DNA from: Chromatiaceae bacterium
GTDB lineage: Bacteria > Pseudomonadota > Gammaproteobacteria > Chromatiales > Chromatiaceae
DNA length: 64,000 bases
Reading direction: 5' to 3'
Assembly (NCBI GenBank): GCA_013426805.1
Contig: JACDZG010000004.1
Coordinates: 1 to 64,000, forward strand
Of the stretch, positions 14,925 to 23,844 are shown in pieces. The notes below the pieces were generated by a model, which had not been told where the DNA came from, ran no database searches, and saw only the letters and a program-made list of their open reading frames with translations. Made by a program: the position numbers and the translations under genes. Position 1 is the stretch's first letter. The number at the start of each line of letters is the position of its first letter.

Positions 14925-17125
14925 CAGCGGTCGCTCCCGATCGTCTTGGTCGGCAGCCGCGGCGGCCAGGTTGGTTGCGGCTCGTCGGGCTCCAGCACCC
15001 GCGACACCGCTGTCAGCACCCGCGGGTCCGGGCGCCGATCGAGAACGGCCAGGGCCTCCAAGTCCAGGCCCAGCTCCGGCAGGTTCGCCAGCTTGCGGTT
15101 CAGCTCCCCCACGCGCACGCCGCGCAGCAGTCCGCCGAAACGGCCCGCGATGCGCGGGTCGTCAAGGTCCGCCCCGGAGGCGGCCAGGGTCAGGCCGTAG
15201 TCCGCATCGGGCGTCGGCGACAGCGCGAAGGCCGGCACCCCGTAAGTCAGCAAGGTTCGATTCAACTGCCGCAGCCAGCGTGGCTCCAGGCTGCCGTCCG
15301 TCACCGTGAGCATGGCATCGACCTCGATGGCCAGACGGCCGTAGCAGACGAGCGCCGCGCGCTCCAACGGACCCTGGGGGGCCGCGGCAAGGATAGGGTC
15401 GGGTTGGGTGGGCGGCGGTGGCGCCGGCGCGTTCGGCAACGCTGTCGCGCGGTCCTTGTCGGTCTGCGCCGCGGCCGCCGTGGGCCTTGCGGGGGCGGGT
15501 GGCAAGTTGCAGGTCGCGACCTCGAACCCCAGGCGAGCGGCCAGGTCGCGAGCCAAACCGACCGCCGCGAGGCCCTGCTCGCTGTCCGGGGCCACCACGC
15601 CGAGTCGCTTGAAGTCGAGGATCTCTTTCGCCTGGGCAAGCCAGATCAGGTCGCGCCGACGGGGGCTCAGATCCGGATCGGATAGGGCCGCGAGGTCCAG
15701 GCCGGTTGGCGGCGGGACGCTCCGCACGTCCCTGGTGTCCGCGGTGCCGGGTGCGTCGGCCGGGCGCGGCTGTCCCGGGGGTCGCGGCGCCTCGTCGCGG
15801 TCGGACCGCGACCCAAGCACGGCGGCCGCGGTCGCATTCCCCGCGACGGCGTCGACGGCGGCGTCCAGCGCCCGCTCGTCCCGCAAGGCCGCGAGCGTCG
15901 ACCACCGGTAAGGTGCGTCGATCCCCGGCAGTGGCCACCAGCGGCCCGACCGCAGGACCTGAAAACGATAACGCTTGCCGAACAGGTTACCGCTGGCGTC
16001 GAAGGCATAGATGCCGGTCAGGCCTGCCCAGGGGCGACCGAAGCGGGCGGCCGCGCTCAGCAGCCGCGGGTCGGTGCTCGCCGTCCGCTCGATCAGGGCC
16101 GCCAGCAGGCCGACCGCGTCGCCGCCCTGGGCCGCCGCCGCGTCCGGTACCCGACCGTAGGCGCTCACGAATGCTTCGACGAAGCGGCGCGTGCCGACGC
16201 CGGGAGCGTCCGGATCAAACGCCGTCGGCACCAGGGTCCGCTCGCCAGCCTCCGCGGCGAAGCGTTCGAAACCGGCCGCGTTCAGCCGGTCGGACCCGAT
16301 CGTCGGCTGACGCAGGCCGAGCGCGCGCAGTTGTCCAAGCACGCGGGCGCCGGCCGCGGTCGCGGCGGACAGATACAGCGCGTCGTAAGGGATGCCCGAG
16401 AGCTCTCCGAACAGATTCCGGTCGCCGCGGCGATCGGCAACGAAGGCGCCGCGGAACACGATGTCGATCCCCTCCTTGCGGGCCGCGTCCTCGAATAGAA
16501 AGGCCAAGTCCCGACTGTCGTCGTCGCGGGCGTGCAGCACCGCCATACGCCGGTAGCCGAGCACCGCGGCGACGCTCGCGGACTGGGCCGCCAGGGCAGC
16601 GGCGTCGGGATTCATGCGCAGGACCATATCGAACCCGTGCCGGGTCAGCGCCGACGCGGTGGCGACGGACGGCATGAACAGCACCCCGGCGGCCTGATAG
16701 ATCGCCGAGGCCGGCACCGCGACCCGCGAGTCGCGATGACCCAGCACCGCCACGATGCGCGGATCGGCTGCAATGCGCTCGACCGTCGGGCGTACCGGGG
16801 CGAAGTCGTTCCCGCCCGGATAGACCCGGACCTCCAACAGCCGCCCGCCGAGCACCCCGCCGGCGGCATTGATGCGCGCTGCCGCCAGACGCGCCCCTTG
16901 CACATAAGCCGGCATGCCGGGATCGTCGATCACCGCGAACGATACGCTGCCGACGACTCGCCGGGCCAGCTCAGCGCGCGCCGCCGCCAGGTGCTCGTAA
17001 GAGCGGCCGCAACCGACCGCGGACAGCGCCAGCACGAGGAGCAAGAGTTTGACCCCGCCTGGTCCGGTGCCTACCGGGCATCTGGCCCCTGGCGCACGCA
17101 CCGCTGCTGCACGTCGTCCGCTCAT
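14924..17125 (-). CDS. Lipoprotein with two substrate-binding domains (LivJ-like plus ABC_sub_bind-like)
   Basis: 733 residues. A lipobox (LLVLALSAVGC, about residues 29-39) predicts a lipid-anchored periplasmic protein. Residues about 55-400 form a type I periplasmic-binding fold of the LivJ/amide-receptor family, with MPAYVQGARLAAARINAAGG then VLGHRDSRVAVPAS. A Pro/Asp-rich linker (about 420-480) leads to a second about 230-residue domain (ARRRDLIWLAQAKE-like start to RLGVVAPDSEQGLAAVGLA) that resembles ABC_sub_bind proteins and ends with GGLLRGVRVGELNRKLANLP. No ABC permease or ATPase is nearby, so it probably senses a ligand for the operon's membrane proteins. ATG 17125 overlaps the SPFH stop (ATGA). 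Confidence 0.75.
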   Translation of the reverse strand: MSGRRAAAVRAPGARCPVGTGPGGVKLLLLVLALSAVGCGRSYEHLAAARAELARRVVGSVSFAVIDDPGMPAYVQGARLAAARINAAGGVLGGRLLEVRVYPGGNDFAPVRPTVERIAADPRIVAVLGHRDSRVAVPASAIYQAAGVLFMPSVATASALTRHGFDMVLRMNPDAAALAAQSASVAAVLGYRRMAVLHARDDDSRDLAFLFEDAARKEGIDIVFRGAFVADRRGDRNLFGELSGIPYDALYLSAATAAGARVLGQLRALGLRQPTIGSDRLNAAGFERFAAEAGERTLVPTAFDPDAPGVGTRRFVEAFVSAYGRVPDAAAAQGGDAVGLLAALIERTASTDPRLLSAAARFGRPWAGLTGIYAFDASGNLFGKRYRFQVLRSGRWWPLPGIDAPYRWSTLAALRDERALDAAVDAVAGNATAAAVLGSRSDRDEAPRPPGQPRPADAPGTADTRDVRSVPPPTGLDLAALSDPDLSPRRRDLIWLAQAKEILDFKRLGVVAPDSEQGLAAVGLARDLAARLGFEVATCNLPPAPARPTAAAAQTDKDRATALPNAPAPPPPTQPDPILAAAPQGPLERAALVCYGRLAIEVDAMLTVTDGSLEPRWLRQLNRTLLTYGVPAFALSPTPDADYGLTLAASGADLDDPRIAGRFGGLLRGVRVGELNRKLANLPELGLDLEALAVLDRRPDPRVLTAVSRVLEPDEPQPTWPPRLPTKTIGSDR

Positions 17126-18012
17126 TGCCCGCCGGGGACCAGCGGCAGCCCCCCCTGTTGTTGATTGCCCAGCACGATGACCTTGGCATTCGGCGAGGTC
17201 GCCAGCTCGCGGGTCGCCGCAATGCCCTCGTGATGCAGCATCCGCTCGTTCAGGGTGGAATCGACGGTCGCCTGGTAGTCGCGCACGCCACGCGCCTCAG
17301 CACGCTTGCGCTTGGCCTCCTCGTGCGCGGTTTCCAGTCGGAATGCGTAGGACTGCATCAACTGCTCCTGTGCCACCTTGTCTTCGATGGCTGCCTTGAT
17401 CGGCTCCGGCAGCGCGATCGAGCGGATCAGGATCTCGTCGATCGAGACGAAATTGCGCCCCGCCTCCTCGCGCGCCCGGGTGATCGCGGCGCCGAGCAGC
17501 CCGCCCGCGTTGGTGTAAATCTGCTCGGCCGTAGAGTGGCTGAGCTCGCGGCGCAGCACTGATTCGGTTTGTGGCACCACGACCCGCAGTGGGTAGTCGG
17601 GGCCGATCCGCTGGTGCAGCAACGCCAGCCGATCGCGCTCCGGCGCGAAGCGAATCGCCAGCTCCAGATGCAACGGCAGTCCGGGGGCCGACAGCACGTC
17701 GAATTCGTGCATGATCACCTGACGGCGTGTCTCGTAGAGAAAGATCTGGTTCCACGGGGCGACGACCTGCAGCCCTTCCCCATAGACCCGGGTGACTTGC
17801 GTGCCGCCGAAGAGCTGAAACAGCACGCCGGCCTGCCCGGGGGGCACGGAGATGAAGATGCGCCTCCAGAGCAGCAGCGCGAGCAACAGTGACACCAACG
17901 CGGCCAGGATCAGGATCAGGAGCGGTAGCTTGCGTCGCAGCTGGCGCGCCAACGGTGAGCGTGCCGACGCGGCGGCTGCCGCCCCGGCGGACGCACACCC
18001 TGACGTACCCAT
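17122..18012 (-). CDS. SPFH/band-7 (prohibitin-like) membrane protein
   Basis: 296 residues from ATG 18012. One membrane helix (about 33-53, LPLLILILAALVSLLLALLL) precedes an SPFH domain: VPPGQAGVLFQLFGGTQVTR, then VYGEGLQVVAPWNQIFLYET. A charged coiled-coil (AHEEAKRKRAEARGVRDYQA, about 235-255) follows. Such proteins form membrane cages or rafts that organise other proteins. A longer frame reaches 18201 but overlaps the upstream gene and reads as shadow sequence. The downstream lipoprotein is translationally coupled. A second SPFH gene with the same layout lies at 22883-23842. Confidence 0.85.
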   Translation of the reverse strand: MGTSGCASAGAAAAASARSPLARQLRRKLPLLILILAALVSLLLALLLWRRIFISVPPGQAGVLFQLFGGTQVTRVYGEGLQVVAPWNQIFLYETRRQVIMHEFDVLSAPGLPLHLELAIRFAPERDRLALLHQRIGPDYPLRVVVPQTESVLRRELSHSTAEQIYTNAGGLLGAAITRAREEAGRNFVSIDEILIRSIALPEPIKAAIEDKVAQEQLMQSYAFRLETAHEEAKRKRAEARGVRDYQATVDSTLNERMLHHEGIAATRELATSPNAKVIVLGNQQQGGLPLVPGGQ

Positions 18013-18037
18013 GCCCGAACGGTCCAGCGCCGCCGGA

Positions 18038-18613
18038 TCAGGGCTGGACGGCCTCGGGTTTGGCCTGCCCCAGGACCTCGGCCGCAACCACTTTACCGTT
18101 GCGCACCTCTTGCTTGAACAGCGCGCGCATCTTGGCGGGATCGAGCTCCAGCAAGGAACCGCCCGACTCGAAATGGGCGATAAAGACCTGGCCCACCCCA
18201 TAGGTCACGGCACCGCCGGTGACGGCAACGGCGCCGCTGCCGAACAGCGAGCCGATGCCCGGGATCAGCTTGGCGCCCGAACTCAATCCGATCACGCCGA
18301 GCACCGGCAAGGCGCTGCTGACCAGGGCGATGACGATCGACTGGACCTTTTGCTTTTCGAAGGGAACGCCGTAGAGCCCCGATAACGCGCTGGCCATCGC
18401 CACCTGATTGCCGCTGAGCAGTGCCAGGTCGAACAGCGGCACCGGCACCAGCCCGAACGACATCGCCACCATGACATGATTCTTAACGATATTATCGGCC
18501 TGGACTCGGCGCGTTACGCTCGCACAACCGGCCTCTGCGGTCACGTCGGACCCGGCGGCTGGGGGCATCTCGGCGGCCGCGTTGGGGGAAGCCTTGCGAT
18601 CGGTCACGGTCAT
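18038..18613 (-). CDS. DUF697 (YcjF-like) membrane protein, first gene of the SPFH operon
   Basis: 191 residues from ATG 18613. The DUF697 pattern is clear: ADNIVKNHVMVAMSFGLVPV, PLFDLALLSGNQ, LSGLYGVPFEKQKV, a Gly-rich hydrophobic region (LGVIGLSSGAKLIPGIGSLF), and FIAHFESGGSLLELDPAKMR. It resembles the protein at 12815-13351 along its length but is not a recent duplicate. It heads five minus-strand genes with short gaps or overlaps (SPFH gene 25 bases downstream). No promoter was recognised upstream, where a dispersed repeat lies at 18653-18705. Confidence 0.85.
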   Translation of the reverse strand: MTVTDRKASPNAAAEMPPAAGSDVTAEAGCASVTRRVQADNIVKNHVMVAMSFGLVPVPLFDLALLSGNQVAMASALSGLYGVPFEKQKVQSIVIALVSSALPVLGVIGLSSGAKLIPGIGSLFGSGAVAVTGGAVTYGVGQVFIAHFESGGSLLELDPAKMRALFKQEVRNGKVVAAEVLGQAKPEAVQP

Positions 18614-18652
18614 GGTGTCGTCTCCCGCTAGTTACAGTGTCGAAGTTTCGCG

Positions 18653-18705
18653 CTTTGATCGTCGTTCCGGCCACAAGAAAACCGGAGGTCGAGGCTTTAG
18701 CCGGT
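18653..18705. repeat. Dispersed repeat, family 1, single arm
   Basis: CTTTGATCGTCGTTCCGGCC (18653-18672) is followed ten bases later by GGAGGTCGAGGCTTTAGCCGGT (18684-18705), the same order and orientation as the left half of the element at 585-646. The facing arm is missing, so this is a half copy. It lies 40 bases upstream of the DUF697 operon start. Confidence 0.7.
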
Positions 18706-18896
18706 CGACAGCGCGGCCGCGCGGCACTTCAAGGTTTGCCCCGCCGCCGGGTCCGGGAGCGATGCGCCATCAAGCGTGCGTCCCGGTAAACGGATCAATT
18801 GCATGGTAGGCAGCCGTCTCGACTGCGGCAAGGGCGCGTCGACGGTGCCCGCGCGACCCGAGTCCCTTCACATCCGGCACGAAAAGCGCTATTGCT

Positions 18897-19453
18897 TCAT
18901 CGCTTTGCGCGGGCGCAACCGACGCGGCGAGGCCCCGATTGCGCCCGTGCGGGGGGGCTGGCGCTTGGCTGGCGCAACGATCGGTTTGGCTGATCTTGTG
19001 CAAGGGTCGGACCGCCGGATCCCCACGCGGTGTCGCTTATGGCCGCAGTCCCGCGAAATTCTTTCTTGCCGAGTGCATAGGTGGAAGCCGCACCCAGCAC
19101 CGCGACGCTCGCCCCGCCGACCGCCCAGCCAATCCCGGAATGCCCTTGGCCAGACTGCCCAGATTGGCGGACAGCGACACGGTGCCGATCTGCTTCTCAA
19201 AGCGCTCCCAGGACTCCTCGATCATGATTTGATTGAGCGCCTGAGTGGAGGGCCTCGGCGGGCTGTCGTTGACCTCGTAGCCCGCGGGCACCCGATAGCT
19301 TTGTCCGGTCTCTTTGGACGGGTAGATTCGGTAATTTTCCTGGCGGAACAGCATCTCCTTAAGCTCAAAGGTCTGCTGCGGCCGAATATAGATGCCGCGT
19401 CCGACCATATCCAGGCCCGGGATCGTGGGGAGTTCGTTGGCGGTGTCAGTCAT
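18897..19453 (-). pseudogene. Possible MACPF/perforin-like protein, frameshifted
   Basis: ATG 19453 opens a frame with LPTIPGLDMVGRGIYIRPQQ, YRIYPSKETGQSYRVPAGYE and IMIEESWERFEKQIGTVSLS. The IGRG-like start and the ESWERFEKQ block recall N-termini of bacterial MACPF (perforin-like) proteins, but this is from memory and weak. Near 19130 the frame turns into Arg-rich sequence, while the neighbouring frame continues sensibly as IGWAVGGASVAVLGAASTYA and LGKKEFRGTAAISD to about 18897. One missing base in the GGC-ATT-CCG-GG stretch explains this. The product is much shorter than a full MACPF domain (about 300 residues), so the gene is broken or only a relic. Confidence 0.4.
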
Positions 19454-20260
19454 CGTCGGGGTCCCTTCGATTTCTAGGCGTGATGTTGGGCGCTGAGTTT
19501 GTCCGGCCGCGGACCGGTCGTTCATGGTGCGAGCCTCGTTCGTTTAAGAGGTCAATTCGGCTGGCAATGGGCGGCGTCGCGCTTGACCCGTGCCGACGCC
19601 TGCCTGCGCTTCGCCGGGCACCGTGAGCAACCCGGCAAGCGGAGCAGGTGTGGGCCAAGCGCCCAGACCTGCGGCCAGGCACCCGGGGATCGGCAAGGCT
19701 TGGGCGAGCGGTCCGCCGGATACCGCGGCAGCCCCCGACCCGGCCATATCCAGACTAGCGGGGGACGCCGATTCGTCGTATGCGAACCATCAACGCGTTT
19801 ATCGATTCAGCGGCCGTGAAGGCCAGCGGCGAGATGCGTTGTACTCCAACAACCGACAGGGTCCACCAATCCACCTTGCTGCCGTCTGTCGGACGCAATG
19901 CACTGCTTGTCAGACACAACGGAAAGTTCGGATGGCGCCAGCAAAGCGCTTTACTCAGTCGCCGGAGACTGGCGCTTACCGGTAAGCGACGTTCGGCAAC
20001 CGTTAGACGTCGATATCTTAGGATGATAAATCACATTTTGGAAGTTCTGCAAGCAATACCATAAGAAGGGTAAATTAATGATGAACGATTGTTTATTGCT
20101 CATTTTTATTTTATTTTCGACATCTGACGGGGGTCCTGCGCCCCGCATCGGCCACGCTCCAGCGCATATTTTTCTCGGCAAGGCCGCGCTATGACACAAA
20201 CCCGGCAAGGACCAACTGGTTGATCGACCGAATGCGCTAGGTTTGGACCAGGTCGCGAGC
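19454..20260. other. Gene-poor stretch upstream of the hybrid kinase
   Basis: About 800 bases. A minus-strand frame at 19544-19747 would encode 67 residues rich in Ala/Gly/Pro with a hydrophobic middle, but it has no ribosome site and I do not call it. From about 20030 to 20120 the DNA becomes AT-rich, with runs of T and A, which suits the promoter region of the kinase gene. No clear -35/-10 pair was found. Confidence 0.4.
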
Positions 20261-22189
20261 ATGGCAACCGGTAACCGGAATTACACGATAATGAGCCGCA
20301 TCGCCGTACCCAAGGCGGTCGCACTGCTGCTGGCGCTCTTGGTCGTCGGCATCGAGGTCCCGCTGCTGATGGGCTCGGGCGTGCGGCAGGTCGGCGAGGA
20401 CCAGCGCTTGCAGAGCGATCCGGGCGCGGGCAGCCACCGCGGACCGACGCATCAACTGCGGCCGCAGAGCCGCGAGCGGCTCGCCCAGTTGGTCCTGATC
20501 CCGGTGCTGCAGCTCGGTATCCTGCTCGGCGCCTGGCGCTATGTTGGCCGCGCCCGGCAAGGTCCGATCCGGGAACTGCGCATCGCTATCGACGCTGCAC
20601 TCCAAGGCCGTGAGGCGCAGCCGCCGCGTCCGCTAGGCGACGAGATGGACGCCATCCTGCGGGCCGTGCAACGATTCGGCGCAACATTGCGCGAGCGCGA
20701 GCGCGAGCGTGAGCTGTTGGTCGCCAAGTCTGCTGCGGAGCGGGCCAACCGCGCCAAGAGCCTGTTTCTGGCTCAAATGAGCCATGAGCTGCGCACGCCG
20801 CTCAATGCCATCCTGGGCTATGCGGACCTGCTACGTCAGGACTTGGGGATGGGCCGGGAGGCCCGCGAGCGCTGCGCCATCATCCGCGGCAGCGGCGCCC
20901 ATCTGCTGCACCTGATCAACGATCTGATGGACATCGCCGCCATCGAGGCCGGGCACCTCGCACCGGTGGCGCGGGACCTGGACCTCGGGGATCTGCTGCA
21001 CGAGGTCGAGGAGACGGCACGCCCCGCGGCGCACCGCAAGGGGTTGGCGCTGCATATCGATCTGGACCCGCGTGTGCCCGCGCACCTATGCGGCGACGGC
21101 CGGCGTTTGCGCCAAATCCTGCTGAACCTGCTCGACAACGCGATCAAGTACACCGACGTCGGCGCGGTGACATTGCGGGCGCACCGCGCCGCGGGGACAG
21201 GCGCGCGGGATGGGGCCGGCGACGGCGCTCAAGGCCGGCTCGCGCTGTGCTTCGCCGTCGAAGACACCGGCCCCGGTATCGCCCCTGGTGATCACGCCCG
21301 GCTGTTCGAACCATTCGAGCAGCTTCATCCGGGCCAACCCGGCACCGGACTGGGGCTCGCCATCAGTCGCGAACTGGTGACCCTGCTGGGGGGTACGCTG
21401 ACGCTCGACAGCGCCTCCGGCCAAGGCTGCCGGTTCCGGTTCGAGATCCCGATGCTGGCGGGTTTTGACCAGCCTGCCGCCGCCAGGGTCATCGCCGGCT
21501 ACCGCGGTGCGCCCCGGCGCATCCTGGTGGTGGACGACGAGCCGCTCAACCGTCGACTGTGCGACGATGTGCTGACGCGCGCCGGTTTTGTCGTCGATCT
21601 GGCAGACAGCGCCACGGCCGCGTTCGAGCGCGTCGCCCGGGCGATTCCGGACTTGGTGCTGATGGACCTGGTCATGCCCGACTGGTGCGGCTACGCGGCC
21701 ACTTGGGCGCTGCGCGAGCGCACCGGGCAGACGCTACCGGTGATCGCGGTCTCGGCAACCGTGCTGGAGTCGCCCGGCGATGCGCACGCGCTGGGCTTCG
21801 ACGATCTGGTGCCCAAGCCGATCGAGCAGGAGCGACTGTTCGAGGCAATCGGCACCTGCCTGGACCTGCATTGGGTCTATGCGCCGCCGGACCAGGACGC
21901 GGAGCGAGCCGGAGTGCGCGACGGCCGGTCCGATGGGGCGACCGTATTGGCTGAGCCGACGCCGCGGCCGCCTGCCTGGTCCGCCGAGGACTCGGAGACC
22001 CCCGCGCGGCTGGAGATCGAGACCGCCTGCGAGCTGGTCCGACTCGGCGAGTGGGCGCGGGTCCTGGAATGGTGCGACGACCTGGCCGCGGGAAGCCGCG
22101 AGCACACCGCCTTCGCCGCGCGGGTCCGCTCGCTCGCCGCTACTCGGGAGTCCGGGCGGCTGCTCGACTGGCTCGGCACCCACCTCTAA
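20261..22189 (+). CDS. Hybrid sensor histidine kinase/response regulator
   Basis: About 642 residues. Two membrane helices (about 18-40 and 75-98) enclose a very short periplasmic loop, so the signal is likely sensed in the membrane. Then come a HAMP-like linker, HisKA with MSHELRTPLNAILGYA (His about 176), HATPase_c with NLLDNAIKYTD, DTGPGIAP and GTGLGLAISREL, and a receiver domain with DDEPLN, phosphoacceptor VLMDLVMPDW and VPKP. A C-terminal about 130-residue tail (ETACELVRLGEWARVLEWCD) may be a helical Hpt-like region without a visible phosphorylatable His. ATG 20261 has AGG eight bases upstream; TTG 20243 and ATG 20291 are alternatives. No separate regulator is adjacent. Confidence 0.88.
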   Translation: MATGNRNYTIMSRIAVPKAVALLLALLVVGIEVPLLMGSGVRQVGEDQRLQSDPGAGSHRGPTHQLRPQSRERLAQLVLIPVLQLGILLGAWRYVGRARQGPIRELRIAIDAALQGREAQPPRPLGDEMDAILRAVQRFGATLRERERERELLVAKSAAERANRAKSLFLAQMSHELRTPLNAILGYADLLRQDLGMGREARERCAIIRGSGAHLLHLINDLMDIAAIEAGHLAPVARDLDLGDLLHEVEETARPAAHRKGLALHIDLDPRVPAHLCGDGRRLRQILLNLLDNAIKYTDVGAVTLRAHRAAGTGARDGAGDGAQGRLALCFAVEDTGPGIAPGDHARLFEPFEQLHPGQPGTGLGLAISRELVTLLGGTLTLDSASGQGCRFRFEIPMLAGFDQPAAARVIAGYRGAPRRILVVDDEPLNRRLCDDVLTRAGFVVDLADSATAAFERVARAIPDLVLMDLVMPDWCGYAATWALRERTGQTLPVIAVSATVLESPGDAHALGFDDLVPKPIEQERLFEAIGTCLDLHWVYAPPDQDAERAGVRDGRSDGATVLAEPTPRPPAWSAEDSETPARLEIETACELVRLGEWARVLEWCDDLAAGSREHTAFAARVRSLAATRESGRLLDWLGTHL

Positions 22190-22291
22190 GACGATTGCCG
22201 GAGTTTGACAGCAAGCGCCCAAGCCGCGGTAGCGGCGATCCGCGGCGCCTGCCCATACCCCGCGGGTACGGGACAGGCAGCGGAGCGCGAC

Positions 22292-22537
22292 TTAGGCCGC
22301 GGCCGCGGCTGGGTCCGTGGCCGGCACCGCGTCCGTACCGCGTTTGCGTGTCAGCGTGTAGTAGACGCCGGCACCGAGCAGCGCACCGCCGACAACCGCC
22401 ACGCTCACGGGATGGCTGAGGACCAGGACCTTGACGGCCGTACCCAATCCCGCGAGGGACGAGCCGATGCCGGGCGCACCGGCTGACGCGCCCGCCGCGT
22501 GCGTGATCGCGTAGGGGACTTCGACTGCTGCTGGCAT
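22292..22537 (-). CDS. Small single-helix membrane protein, unknown function
   Basis: 81 residues from ATG 22537 with GGGAG upstream. A flexible Gly/Ala lead (THAAGASAGAPGIGSSLAGL) precedes one membrane helix (VLVLSHPVSVAVVGGALLGA, about 37-58), then YTLTRKRG and an Ala-rich tail. I do not recognise a family. It lies between the hybrid kinase and the second SPFH gene, both membrane-located. Translation is plausible from the ribosome site, but no independent evidence confirms it. Confidence 0.5.
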   Translation of the reverse strand: MPAAVEVPYAITHAAGASAGAPGIGSSLAGLGTAVKVLVLSHPVSVAVVGGALLGAGVYYTLTRKRGTDAVPATDPAAAAA

Positions 22538-22882
22538 GACAGGGCTCCCAATGGTGAAGTGACAAGCCGATAAGGCATTGATGACGACGTTCGCGTGCGC
22601 CGCCTGGCGCCGCGGTCAGCGACGCAAGAATAGCAACGCGGCCGCTCGCCGATCCGACCCGCTTTGCCAGACATAACATTCGATCTGTTTGACACAATCT
22701 TCGCCGGACGGTCCGGTGCGGCCGGCCCGATAGACTAATGCGAGTCGTGCCGCTGGCCGTCGACCCGACAACAGGTTGACATTCGATGAATCATAGTCTC
22801 CAGCATTGAGAACCTGATCGCAATCCCCGATGCCATTATTCAACCATCACCACCACGACGCCCGCCGCCGGCGCGTGCGCCA
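22538..22882. other. Divergent intergenic region before the second SPFH gene
   Basis: 345 bases with no supported gene. It separates the minus-strand small membrane protein from the plus-strand SPFH gene and should hold promoters for both, but none is clear by eye. Confidence 0.35.
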
Positions 22883-23842
22883 ATGGCCCGCACCGGCGCA
22901 CTGATGCCGACCGGTGCCGTCCCTCGGCAAGCGCGGCCCAAGGCCGTTGATCCGGCCCCCGGTGCCGACCCGCGCGCGCGCGCGGCGCCGGGTCGCGGGC
23001 CACGGCTCCCGTGGCTGTGGATCGGCGTGCAGATACTGGCCCTGATCCTCGTCTTCTTCTGGAACCGGATCTTTATCGTGATCCATTCCGGGGAGGCGGG
23101 CGTCCTGTGGAACCGCTTCGCCGGTACCCAGATCGGCCGGGTCTATGGCGAGGGTTTGCATATCGTGAGCCCGCTGGATCGGATGTCGGTCTACGAGGTC
23201 CGCAAACAGGTGGCGTTCCATGCGCTCGATGTACTGTCGATCGATGGCTTGAGCCTGCACCTGGATCTGGCCATCCGTTACCGGCCCGAGGTCGATCTGC
23301 TCGGGATGCTGCACGAGCGGATCGGCCCCGCTTACCTCATGCGGGTCGTGATCCCGCAAACCGAATCGGCGCTACGCAAGGCGCTCGGCAACGCCACCGC
23401 CCTGCAGATCTACACCGACGACCACGGCGTGCTGACCCGCGCGCGCACGAGGGCGAGGGAAGAGGCCGGGAGTAACTTCGTGGAGCTGGAAGACGTCGTC
23501 GTTCGCCGTATCCGGCTGCCGGAGACGGTGCGCACCGCAATCGAGCAGAAGCTGACCCAGCAGCAGCTGCTCCAATCCTATCGGTACCGCCTGGGCACCG
23601 CCGAGCAGGAGGCCGAGCGCCGGCGCATCGAGGCCGGCGGCATCCGCGATTATCAACAGATCGTCGGTGAGACTTTGACCGATCGGCTGCTGACCTACCA
23701 GGGCATCATAGCGACCCGCGAGATCGCCGGGTCGCAAAATGCCAAGACCGTGGTGGTTGGCGCCGCCGAGGCCGGCGTGCCGCTGCTCCTCGGCACCGAG
23801 ACCGGACGGGCCTTGACTCAGCCCGCTGCAGCGGGGCATTGA
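22883..23842 (+). CDS. Second SPFH/band-7 membrane protein
   Basis: 319 residues. A Pro/Ala/Arg-rich cytoplasmic lead (about 1-40), one membrane helix (PWLWIGVQILALILVFFWNR) and an SPFH domain: IHSGEAGVLWNRFAGTQIGR, VYGEGLHIVSPLDRMSVYEV. A charged coiled-coil (AEQEAERRRIEAGGIRDYQQ) follows. It shares most landmarks with the SPFH protein at 17122-18012 (VYGEGL, DVLS, LHL-LAIR, RIGP-Y, PQTES), so the two are divergent paralogues that could form a mixed cage. It is followed three bases later by the phosphopantetheinyl transferase, an unexpected partner that may simply be downstream. Confidence 0.85.
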   Translation: MARTGALMPTGAVPRQARPKAVDPAPGADPRARAAPGRGPRLPWLWIGVQILALILVFFWNRIFIVIHSGEAGVLWNRFAGTQIGRVYGEGLHIVSPLDRMSVYEVRKQVAFHALDVLSIDGLSLHLDLAIRYRPEVDLLGMLHERIGPAYLMRVVIPQTESALRKALGNATALQIYTDDHGVLTRARTRAREEAGSNFVELEDVVVRRIRLPETVRTAIEQKLTQQQLLQSYRYRLGTAEQEAERRRIEAGGIRDYQQIVGETLTDRLLTYQGIIATREIAGSQNAKTVVVGAAEAGVPLLLGTETGRALTQPAAAGH

Positions 23843-23844
23843 CG

